From NCBI RefSeq assembly GCF_000226115.1, contig NC_016457.1, positions 8,432,001 to 8,496,000 of the forward strand: a stretch of DNA of 64,000 bases, read 5' to 3'. This document shows positions 32,601-42,925 of this stretch, in pieces. The stretch's first letter is position 1. The number at the start of each line of letters is the position of its first letter. Origin of the DNA: Thermothielavioides terrestris NRRL 8126. Lineage: Eukaryota > Ascomycota > Sordariomycetes > Sordariales > Chaetomiaceae. The notes under the pieces were generated by a model. It worked only from the letters and a program-made list of their open reading frames with translations, ran no database searches and was not told the DNA's origin. A program made the position numbers and the translations under genes.

Positions 32601-33943
32601 AGTTTTATGAAGTTAACGTTAGTGTGCATGTGTCCATTCAATATGCGTGCCATGCTTCTCCAAGCTCCAAATCGAGGTGGCCAGCTGGAGCGTGACGGAA
32701 GTACAGTGCTGGCACTGCGCCAGGGACCCCGCTGAGCGGCCTGCACACGCTTGTATCCGGGACATGCGAACTCGAACCACATCGTAGATTGGAAAGAGGA
32801 CAAGAGGATTCGCCCAACTTGCTGCAGCTGTGATCAATCCATCCAACAAAATGGATCTGAATGGTGGATGCACCTGCTGCTTGGCATCCCCAGATTTTCC
32901 ACTGGTTGACCATACCGTAAATGTCAACTGCAGAGTCTATACTACACTAGAACGCTGCGGAGTATACTCCATCAAGGTTAGCGAGCTCCCTTGGTCAGCA
33001 ACCGCCAACGCCTTGGTCAGAATCGAGTGAGAGCGCGTGAATGGCGAGCACGACCCCGCACATTGATTGCCAGTTGTGCAGAGGCGCTTCCTTCCCTTCC
33101 TGGCTGAGGAGCGGCAAGATCTTGAATGCAGCTTGCCACACCAAGTTCCCGAGACAGAAGGAGCAAACGTCAGCCGGCTGCCGCCTTCGCCCACCCAAAT
33201 GTTAGCGTCCCGTCTCCTGCATGCAAATCTGGGGTCCCCGATCGCGTTCACGACTTGTGGCCCCGAGCTAAGGCAAGCTGTCGTCATTAAGGGAGGTACG
33301 CCCACCACCGACGTTGCCTATGGTTCACTCAACTACATATTGCCGACTTCGCGAAAACATCAACATCAAGCGTGGAGAAATCGATTCGTCATCCAGCTGC
33401 TGTTTCCGATTAGTTAGACGAACGCCGCCGCCGTCGCACCCGTCGGACGAATCGGCCTCACCAACTCTGTCAACCCGATGTTGCACCTGTGCCAGCTGCT
33501 TTGATGACTCTTGTGCTCGCCACGGGACTGGTTCTCATCAATACCAGGACTCCCGCAGCGCAGGGCCTGTTAACAGGTGCTGCGCAACTGTTTGAGTTAT
33601 TCCAACCTCCTGGGTACTCAGCTGATGTGCCCTTCTGTGAGACACCCCAACTCCGACTCATCGCCTCATCTCTGTCGGAGTCATCGAGGGGCCCCCGCTC
33701 ACAGCCGCCGTCTTCGATTTGATCGCCGCCAAGTCGCCAGCCCCCGTTGCTTGCTCGTGAAGGAGGAAAATTTTTCATCGGCTGTTGTTTTTCGACGAGA
33801 ATCCCCTGCACAACCGGTCGAAGTCCCCGGTCATGTCGTGCACCAATTTCGCTTAGCCTCCCAGAGGCTTGCCGCCGCAAATCCGGGAGCCTTTTCCGCC
33901 TGTGCAAATTTCATTGTGGCATCAACAGGCCCCAGGCAGGTGC
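26601..33943. other. 7-kb stretch without a supported gene
   Basis: The many ORFs here overlap in several frames, start at non-ATG codons or lack any motif, and no splice-joined gene could be built. A three-fold imperfect repeat built on GAGAGCCAGGATTA/GAAAGCCAGGATTA lies at about 31569-31617. I see no terminal repeats or transposon protein motifs. It may be old, decayed repeat DNA. Confidence 0.45.
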
Positions 33944-33951
33944 CGGCTGGG

Positions 33952-34362
33952 GGTCGTCGTTAAAGAGGTCCCGCCAAGACTAATTTCGGAGACTGCCGCT
34001 TACAAGTATTTACAATCGCCACAGGGTGAGCGGGGCCGCGACGACTTCGAGCAACATCAACAACGAACAATCGCAAAGACTCGTCGTAACAACCTTATAC
34101 AACTTTATAAAACCTCAACCAAATCGAAAAAAAAAAAAACCAAGGTAACCTGTACCCTAACTATAGCCTATATCCTAACTATAACCTAAATCCTAACCAA
34201 CGGGGGGCTAGAGACGCCCCTCGTACCCCCGGCGAACTAACCGCTTGAACGCCTTGGCGATAGTGCAAACGCCTTGGCGATCGGGGTTGCGTAAAAACGT
34301 TGTAAAAACATTGCCGACAATTGGCCGAAATTAGTCTTGGCGGGACCTCTTTAACGTCTACC
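33952..34362. mobile_element. MITE copy 1 (non-autonomous DNA transposon)
   Basis: 411 bp bounded by an 8-bp target duplication CGGCTGGG (33944-33951 and 34363-34370). The ends are inverted repeats: CGTTAAAGAGGTCCCGCC and onward, 32 bp perfect, beginning six bases inside the element. The interior has no ORF. It contains an A run and a block of CCTAAC-like units resembling degenerate telomere repeat. An ACGCCTTGGCGAT word is duplicated here but single in copy 2. The 8-bp duplication would suit a hAT-type transposase, but the end sequence is not a classical hAT end. Confidence 0.85.
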
Positions 34363-34370
34363 CGGCTGGG

Positions 34371-35261
34371 AAGATTGCTGAGTGAATCATCCGGGCAGGA
34401 CTGACACTTGCTTCCAAAGAGCTCACTTTGTCCCATCCCGTCATTCCACCCTTCCGTGTAATGGGTATTTTGCTGGCAACAAGGAACCACAACCGCGCGT
34501 GAGCGAGAGAGCGAAGGCTGCCGGAATTTGTTGGCCGAAGCGCGGGCCGGGCCTGCACAGTGCCAACAGAATCTCCAGGGACGTGGTCGGGGGGCTGTGT
34601 CGCGTCGATGTTCCTGCTGACAGGGTCGACAAAGTGAATCGCTAAAGACACCCCCCAGCCGACAGGGATCAGCGGCAGCTGCTAGAGCCACGCCTCCCCC
34701 ATCACGACCGTCCAAAATTTCGGTGGACAGGGGGGAAACCATTTTTCACACTCTGCCCCCCTGCAATTCTCCGTTGCCTCCCCCGCCTGATCCCGCTGGG
34801 CTTTGCCGCACACCTTGGCTGTCTTAAAAGCAGCGCCAACCTCCCAAATTTTCTCTTTCGACCAACTTTGGCTTCTGCCAAAATCCATATAACCATATCG
34901 CGTTGCTCTCGGACCCCACGATCATTTCTCAGCGACTTGGAGCCTGGACCGACGACGAGTCCAGCACCTTCCAGAACCCGCCGTCAGAGTCGACTCAGGC
35001 TTTGACCCCGAGTCTCCGACGCGACCGGAGATTTATCGCCAGCTCCCTGACATGTTCGCAATCAGAAGCCGGTTTTCCTTCCCTCTTCCTCCCGACCACA
35101 GACCAAGGTGACGGGTGTCACTTTCTCCAGCGTCACGACACAGGCGCGATCCAAAACAAAGTTCGAGCAGAGCAAGAGCACGGCCATCAAACCCCTCGCA
35201 GCGGCTGGGGGGTGCGCAAGGGAGGTTTTAGTTTTGCGCGAGTCAAAGCAGGACGATTTGG
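34371..35261. other. Intergenic region and 5' leader of the proline-rich protein gene
   Basis: No gene is seen. The stretch after about 34880 is probably promoter and 5' UTR of the gene starting at 35262. Confidence 0.5.
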
Positions 35262-36533
35262 ATGTCTAGGAGGACATCCCAGGAGCCAGAGAACATGGCC
35301 ACCTATTCCCCGTACGGGTCCACTCCCGGCCAGGAGTATTTCTACGACGATAAGAGCTTCCCCAGCCCGTCCCCGACGCCGTCGCCTCGGGGGCCTTGCT
35401 ACTACTACGGCGCGACACCTCAGCGGCCGGCGACGCGGGCTCACTTCCGCAACGGCAGCACCAGTGGCATCAACAACGGCTTTGCCAGCCCTCGCCCACC
35501 GTCGTTCTCCCCCCGGTACACGAGCGACGGCCAGTACGCCACTGTCAATGTGAGTGTTTCGCGGTCATCGCGCAAGCCAAGTTTTTCGGGTCCGCCGCGC
35601 CCCACGCGCGAGCGCCGCTCCTCGTTTTCCTACCACCGCGCTACGGTATCTCATGGGGAGTCCGACGAGGACGAGTTCATCGATCTCGGCGGCCACACCT
35701 TCGTGCTGCCCGGGCGGTCGCGGTCGAAACGATATAAGGACCACTTCACTGTCAACGCTGGGGGGCATGGAACTGATTACGACTACTATGCACAGGGCGG
35801 TCCCTACTTTGACAGGGAGGCTGGGTTCGCCTCGCCGCGGTACGAGCCTGATCGCCGGCCGCCTCCCGCTGGGGCTGCCGCTGGCGCCGGACACTCGCGC
35901 CGCAACTCGACCTCGGTCCCGCAGCGTCCTCAGACCGCCCGGCCCGCCGCCATGCACAGGAAGCCGCCGCCGCCGCCTCCTCCCCGCCAGGCCACGGAGG
36001 CCGATGCCAGGCGGCACAAGATCCCTCCCGGATTCTCCCTCAAGAACTGGGATCCCACGGAAGAGCCCATCCTGCTGCTTGGAAGCGTGTTTGATGCCAA
36101 CTCCCTCGGAAAGTGGATCTACGACTGGACTATCTACCACCATGGTGCCGGATCTCCCATCGGCGACATGTCCGGCGAGTTGTGGCTCCTCCTTATCCAG
36201 CTGGCCGGGAAGATCAAGCGCGCCGAGGAGACGGTCCCCAAGCTCAGGTCCAAGGAGAACCGCGAGATCCTGGAGGAGTTCATTGAAGCCGGTTACAGAC
36301 TCACCGACAAGCTCCGGAAGCTAATTAAACTGTGTGAGGCCCCGATGCTCCGCTCCGCATCCAAGCGCAAGGAGGGTCAGTTGGGCAAGAACGCCGGTGT
36401 CGAGTTCGTCGAGACCCTCTGGGGTCGTGACCGGGAGTTCGACAAAACCGACCGCTTCATGGCGTCCGTCCGTCTCTGGAACCTTCGCTTTGACACCAAT
36501 TGCGAAGAAATGCTCCGGAATCCCTCCATCTAA
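35262..36533 (+). CDS. Pro/Ser-rich fungal protein with a conserved helical C-terminal domain
   Basis: A single-exon ORF of 423 residues; an alternative start is Met12 (35295). Residues 1 to about 265 are disordered, rich in Pro, Ser, Tyr and Arg, with a polyproline run (RKPPPPPPPR) at about 233-242. From about residue 268 a compact, mostly helical domain begins with FSLKNWDPTEEPILLLGSVF, then ANSLGKWIYDWTIYHHG, ELWLLLIQLAGKIKRAEE and EFIEAGYRLTDKLRKLIKLC. Proteins with this layout are widespread in Sordariomycetes and often carry a vegetative cell wall protein gp1-like name only because of their proline content (from memory). No signal peptide or membrane segment, so a cell-wall role is not supported. 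Confidence 0.85.
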   Translation: MSRRTSQEPENMATYSPYGSTPGQEYFYDDKSFPSPSPTPSPRGPCYYYGATPQRPATRAHFRNGSTSGINNGFASPRPPSFSPRYTSDGQYATVNVSVSRSSRKPSFSGPPRPTRERRSSFSYHRATVSHGESDEDEFIDLGGHTFVLPGRSRSKRYKDHFTVNAGGHGTDYDYYAQGGPYFDREAGFASPRYEPDRRPPPAGAAAGAGHSRRNSTSVPQRPQTARPAAMHRKPPPPPPPRQATEADARRHKIPPGFSLKNWDPTEEPILLLGSVFDANSLGKWIYDWTIYHHGAGSPIGDMSGELWLLLIQLAGKIKRAEETVPKLRSKENREILEEFIEAGYRLTDKLRKLIKLCEAPMLRSASKRKEGQLGKNAGVEFVETLWGRDREFDKTDRFMASVRLWNLRFDTNCEEMLRNPSI

Positions 36534-38099
36534 AGCCATTCCTTGCATGGGCCTGTCTTCCTTGGGCTGGGCTTTCTATTTTACCTTCCCGGCCGCGCGC
36601 CCGACAGCGCAAGAACCACAAAGCAACACATTCCAGGAATACCTACAAGCAAGGCTGTACGATTAGGTCTCTTGTCGGGGTCATTTGGTCATCCAGGTCT
36701 TCTACCGAGGTTTTGTTTCCTTGTCAGCGGCGGGGCGATTTGCGCCCGAAGCCGAGTACATCTTTCCGCCGGGAGCAGTCCCGCAATCAGGGTGGCCGTC
36801 TTTTTGTTTCGGTCTTTCGAAGATACCCACGCGCAACGAACGGCCCTCGTGGCGCGAACATTATACATCAGGCGATGCTGATAAAAGCATTGACGCAATG
36901 GATCACACGATCACGCAGCAGCGGGTGCAGACAGGCTGCACTGCCGACCAGAAGTTACAGGAACCCAAAAGTTATCGGTGTTTGTTTTCCTTTGTCTGTT
37001 TGGGTCAGGGAACGGGTGTGTCTTTTGAAAGTAGAGGATTTCGTGGGAAGCAGAGGTGATGGACGACATTCTACGTCGCCAGGCACTGCATTTTTAATGT
37101 CAGGTTCTACTTGGTGTTTGGAGAGGAGGAACTGTATTTGTTTTTTTGGTCTGTCTTGTTTCTCTTGTCAGAGGGTTCACCGCTGGGCGTTGGAGAGCCT
37201 CTTTTCTTTGCTCGGTTGTCAGCGACGCGCTCCAACAATTATGGCGAGCCGTCCCATCTCTCTTTCTGTTTTTCTCCTGTTTCACAGGATGGATATACCC
37301 CCTTGTCGAGTTATTGTCATCGGATATGCAGGATCATAGACTATTGGTAGCGATTAGAAGGACAATCATCTGGGTTTCGCTTTCCTCATCTCTTCGACTG
37401 ATTCATGAACTGGAATTCGTGCTTATCCTAGCGAACTTCATGGCATGGCGCTGAAGGTCGCGTCACTGAGTGCATTCCTGAAGATGAGGGCCCAAAATAC
37501 CTGGAGCTTGGGAGGTAAATTTTCACCCACGATTGTGTTGTGTGTGTTTGTGCGTGTGTGTGTGCCTGATGGCCCCCTGGCACAGCCCTAGATTTTCAGC
37601 CCTACTCTGCAAACGGGGCAGGCACCGCCCTGCAGGGATCTTGACAGGGTACTTTTTCCGTGCCTTGACTGGGCGCCATCAAAATTTTTTTTCCTCCCCA
37701 TCGGTCTGCGCCTCACAAACGGCGCTGTGGAAAACTTGAGGTGAAACAACCGCGCACACCCCCACCCTCCCTCGAACGAAACCGGCTGCCTGATGCAAGG
37801 GGAATGCAGCTGAGCAAACGGCGGCCGGACAGAGCAAGAGGGGAAGGGGAACGGAGATTGCCTCTGGTCCTACCTGCCTTCGGAGAATACAATGTGTATC
37901 TGTTGACAGCACAGCATAATTATTCCGTAGTTGTCCTCTCTTCCCCAGGCTCTAGGCTGGTTACACGCCTCATCAGGGGTTCCCACCAAACGCATCGGGC
38001 CCCTCAAACTCCGGGAATCTGGTGAGACGAACACGGTGCACTGTCCCCTCGGCTGCTTTCCGCCACGCCTCGCGCACAGGCAACACAACCGTGCTGCGT

Positions 38100-38465
38100 T
38101 CAGCCTCCCGAGACGTGCCAAACATGAAACAGTTCTCTCAATTTCTTTCTTTTTGTATCCCTACTGTTGCTTTTGCGCTCCGTCACTTCCTGCTCAATCA
38201 AATCCAAGCTGGGTAGTCGTCGATAGATCAAGTCGAGCTTGAAGCGCTTGTAATTTCGCGCGAGCCATGCAATTGGCCATGATGTTTGGATCCCTCTTCT
38301 CAGGGTTGGTTCCTGGATGAAGTGATCAAAGTACGAACCGAAGCTCCACTGAATGAGGAAGCTGAACAGGGACGGAAGCAAGAACATGGGACGAACGGAC
38401 AGGCCCTGCCCCTCACCTAGGTAAGCAAGCAAGCTTTGCTCGCCTTCCCCACCCATGGCACGCAT
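38100..38465 (-). CDS. Weak candidate, small unknown protein
   Basis: A minus-strand ATG ORF of 121 residues. The composition is protein-like: a hydrophobic stretch MFLLPSLFSFLIQW, then aromatic and basic sequence such as SWPIAWLARNYKRFKLDLIY, and a charged C-terminus. No family is recognised. The frame stays open upstream to about 38621 without another ATG, so it may be the last exon of an unrecognised or decayed gene. Confidence 0.25.
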   Translation of the reverse strand: MRAMGGEGEQSLLAYLGEGQGLSVRPMFLLPSLFSFLIQWSFGSYFDHFIQEPTLRRGIQTSWPIAWLARNYKRFKLDLIYRRLPSLDLIEQEVTERKSNSRDTKRKKLRELFHVWHVSGG

Positions 38466-41400
38466 GCCGCCAACCGAACCGGCCGGGCCACCAGCCCCTC
38501 CGCCCTGTTCCGTCCGTCCCCTTGTTGCCGACGGCCTTGCAAACGGCCGCAGCTGGGAATTGCGCTCGATGCTGGTGAACACTAATACTCGATAGAGAGT
38601 TACCGTGTAACTGGCACACAAAGTCCAACGGAATATATTTTACGGATACTTTATTCGAGGAGGAACGGTTGCACAGTACGAGCTGTGCCGCGGATCCATC
38701 TGTGTCGTGAACGGATACCGATTACACAGGATGCCTGGCACTGGTGGTGCCGGTCAGATTGCAGCGGCCGCTGCTGAGTGGCACGGCAAGTCAAGTCATC
38801 CTCGGCTTCCGAGTGCTTTCTGCTTGTTACGATGCTGAGCGGCGAATACGCTGCGTATCTCGCAGACGCTGCGCCGAGGGGTAAGGTAGTATACGTATAC
38901 GTACGTCGTATGGTGCCTTCCGCGACACTCGACTGGATGGGACTGCGCTGATGACGCATGTTTTCCGCGGCGGCCGCCAGAACTTGGAAACGCGGCAATC
39001 AGCGCCTCGGGTTGGTTCGTTCCCAGGGCAGGCCTGTGTTGTGCGGAATACGAATTCGCCACTGCTACCGCGGTAAACGATGCGAAAATCAAATGGAGTG
39101 AAGCCTTATTCGAGCCTGGAAACAAGCGCCCCACGATCGCCATCACATGCTCCTTGTTGGACCAAGTCTTCCGTCGTGCCATGTAGTCCGTAGTTGGACG
39201 GTGTAGCCTGGATGGGCGGAATATCAGCGCCCCTGCCCTACAAGTGGACCGCGTTTACGGGGTGGCGCCGAACAGAAAGCCCAATCAACGACCTCCACCC
39301 CCTTAGGTTAGTTCCCACCCTCACCACAGCCGCTCAGCCGGCTGTGCCTGCTGAGGCTTCCTTGCTTTGCCACGCTCATCGTGCAGGGCGATTGATCACA
39401 GGCGATCCAGCGCTTAACGTCAGCGCTTAACGCTGACTCCCGCGCGGCAGTGCGCAACGCACGCCAGGCGCGGGTCCATTCCATCGGATCGCTCGCTTCC
39501 TTCAACGTCCACGCAGCGGCGCTGCCGGGCAAGCGTCGTCGCAGGCAGCCAGCCCTACATGCGGAACGGCAGTGCATTGGGGTTGTTTCTAGGTGTACCC
39601 CCGGGCCCGTTTTCCCGGCCAAACCCTGGGGGAGCGGACCCTGGCCATCAACGTGGGAACGATATCCAAAGCACGATTTCCTCACCAGCTCGAAACGGCA
39701 GGCGCAGATAATGTTTTACGGAACGCTGCTCGACTGCGTATTAGCAGCTGTCGAGTCGCCCCGGAACCGGGGATCCACACACCTCGGTGTCGACCCCGGA
39801 GCATCGGACCCGAAGACGCTGAGATCATCCCTCGGGCCACGGTCCGCCGTCGCAGCTGACACGGAGTTACCACACGCAAGTACGGAGTAACTACAGCGGA
39901 TTACCTTGACAGGGCAAACTGCATCAACTCCGCTGCGCCTCCCCTTCGGATTGCTGCATCACCCGATTTCGCTCGATCACTGTGACCACACACGGAAACA
40001 GATTACTTGCATCGCTAGTCCCCGGTCGTGTCACGGCGGCATTGTCCCTCCCCCCACCTTCTCCCGACCGCGCCGGCGCTTCTTTTTTTCGCTCAGGACG
40101 GATATCAATCAATGTACGGGGTACTTTAATTCAGGAAACCGCCTCGTACAGATCTCTTAGGCAGGCGGGGTGGCCGGGCATGTTTGTTTGCCCAGTGCCG
40201 CAAATTTTAGCGGGTTTGCTTGCTCATCCGAGGCGCAGATCTGGCCCGGGATTTGGAATGCGCGAAGCTTGTGCCAAGAAACGTTATTGCGCCTCACCCT
40301 CGCGAACTCTCGGTTTTCGGGGGTGCTCCATACAATACACTACATGTACGGATATCCGATCCAAGCTGCGAGGGCGACCTGCCGCTGCCGCGGCCGGCGT
40401 CGCTACCCGCTCGCTCGTTTGGATCAATCGTTCGGGTAAAGAGAGATACTGCGTAGTGTAGATGCGGGCTCGCCGAGTCGTATCCGCGCGCAGCGGGATC
40501 TCTTTTCTTTGTTCTTTTTAGAGTGGTTTCTCACCTCAGTCAGCCGTGTCCTGCTGTGCCGCTTCTCAATGAGGCTCCAGCCCGGACGCGGGTGGTTGTA
40601 CGGAGTACGGGCTGGAAGGAATATGGATGCCTCCAATTCGGTCCGTCCCTGGACAAGGCTGTTGTTGAGTTCCGGCTCGAGCAACAGGGCACTCATTGTA
40701 TTCCCAAGGCGCTCCAAACGATACACACGTCTTGGCCGTGGATGCGAAGATGTCACAACACCCGACCTTCTCTACACGTGCACGCGGGACCAGAATGCCC
40801 AGCACACCCATCTCCACCCCACCCGGTGGAATGGAAGGTGGTCAGCCACCTCGATTTCTCGAACCGATGCTACCGAGTTAGCGCAACCGTAGTCTGCCAT
40901 ATTCCTGGATTTGCGGCCTTGTGCGCGGTCGTGCGGGCGGCTATCTGCAATTGCGTGCAGGCGGGATGGTGTAGGGCCGCCCAATCAGGCCGCAGTGCCC
41001 AGGCCTGTGTCACGGTGACGGGGTTCCGGCACATGCAGTGCGGTGTGAACTCCTCGTTGCCCGATTTGGGCTGATCACCCCCGCCTCATTGCCCGGCGCC
41101 CGGCGCCCAGCGCCCGTGATGTTTGTGAATGTGCTCTGCTCGCCCCGCCCGAAGGTAGGAGATGTGATATGCAGTTGGGCGTCTAGGTGATGGGGCGTCG
41201 CGCTGTCTTTCCCGCCCAGCGTCTGTTTAAGCCAGTCACAATATCTGTTCAGATGACATCAGGGCAATCATTCTCCAAACTGCACAGAGTACCAGATGGC
41301 AATGCATCGGTGTAGTCGCGCTGTTTCCTTGCTCTTCTAGAAGGTCTTGAGCAGCGCGGCTACACTACCACAGGATTAGGACAAGGCTTCCAGAATGCCA

Positions 41401-42294
41401 GCCTCGGAGTCCCCGCACCCACGCGACGGAAAAAACGATCAGTTAACCACTAGCAGCTGCAGCCGCCTGCAGCACCGAACCGCCTATTTTTAGGGATCGT
41501 GGCGCTGTGGCGCCTCCCAACCACCTACGCAGTACACGTGTGTGCGGAATACAACGTGAAGGAACCTAGCTGACCTGAGTGTACTTGATGTTGGGGCGTA
41601 CCGTATCCCACGCACGGTGCGCTCCGCCGTGCCCCTCCCCACCACCCGCTGACTCGTTGCAAGAAGGTCGCCGTCACTCACAAGTGGCTGCTGGCTACAT
41701 CTCGGCCGCGCGCCACGTCCCGAGAACACCGGGCTTGGGCAGCCGGAGCACCCGGAGCAGCCGGCGGCGACTGCGGCTGCGGCTGCGGAAGGGGCGTCCC
41801 GGTGGTCCTTGCTAGCGCCTTTCATCGTACACAGATCCCCGTAGGGTGCATGGCCTTGTCAGGGGCAGGGTTAAAAACCAGGCGAGCAGTGTTGGGAGTT
41901 TTATCCGCCCGACTCGGTCATCTCGCGGCCCGGGCAAGCGTTCACTCAACCCTTCCAGGTTGGAAGTTGGTGACGTGGAGAACGAACGAAAGCGGCCGGC
42001 CTCCGCGGGGTGAAGCGGGCAAGCGGGGTCGGGAAAGGGAGCGAGGGGCCACGGCGAGCTCCGCTGCGGGCCGCCCCGCTGGCCCGGCCTCTTCCTGAGA
42101 CGAACGACCTCCTTCTCACAAAACCCCTGAAGGTTGGAATCATCAAGCAGCAATATAGGCCGTGGGAGTCAGTCCAGCGACCAACGCCACGGTATATTCT
42201 ATTCTTCCTTGGAACCAGGGCATTGACTTCCGCCGTAAAGCAGACGAGAGTCAACACTTGGAATCGTCCACCTCCCACGCCCCCCTCCCCCCTT

Positions 42295-42352
42295 AAAAAA
42301 GCTAAAAGAAAGAAAAAAAAGAAAAGAAAAAAGAAAACGAAGAAAAGAAGAA
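42295..42352. repeat. Purine-rich low-complexity tract
   Basis: Nearly pure A/G (mostly AAAAG and AAAAAG units). Confidence 0.85.
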
Positions 42353-42925
42353 CGGGGGAGGTTGCTTTGAAAAGAGAATACCCCCGCATTCGGCGTCGTG
42401 GACGTCCAGTTCCCAGCCCGCGCTAGACGCCATAGGTCGCTAGGGGGCACCGAGATGCATACAGAACCGTGCTGTGATTGAGGGTGATTGAGGGGGCGGG
42501 AGCACATACAAGATGCCAACCTTCCCTTGGTACTACTGCGATATTGTGAGGTGACAAATGGTCATTTCAAGCTCTTAGCCAAACCTACCTAGGTAGTAGG
42601 TAGCCAGTGTTGCTTCGATCATCCACTTAATAGTCTCGTCTCTTGTTTTCTTCATGATATACCAACCCCCATCCTTTGTCTTTCTCGACTCACAGCCCGC
42701 CCCCTTTCCCACATCCCTTCTCGTCACGAGGTCCTTTAGCCCAGCCTGGGGACGGCATCATAGGAGCTCTAACCCGCTCGCCTCGGTGCTCCCCAACAAC
42801 AACGCATCCCTGTGTCCAAACCGGATTCAAATCCACAGAGACGATTCACGCAACCCGCCCCGCAAATCGATTAGTCGCTGTACATTATCAAACTACCACT
42901 TGATACAGATGTGTACGCTTGCTCC

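Larger units (their letters stand above)
36534..42925. other. 6.4-kb stretch without a secure gene
   Basis: Apart from the weak candidate at 38100-38465, nothing is convincing. A GT microsatellite lies at about 37535-37563. Repeated CGCTTAACG words lie near 39410-39432. Several TACGGA(A/G)TAC-type motifs occur, and a palindromic ACCTACCTAGGTAGTAGGT lies near 42585-42603. Confidence 0.45.

Noticed and set aside
38796..39182. Minus-strand ATG ORF of 128 residues.
   Set aside because: No motif or conserved composition beyond one mildly hydrophobic stretch; isolated in geneless DNA.
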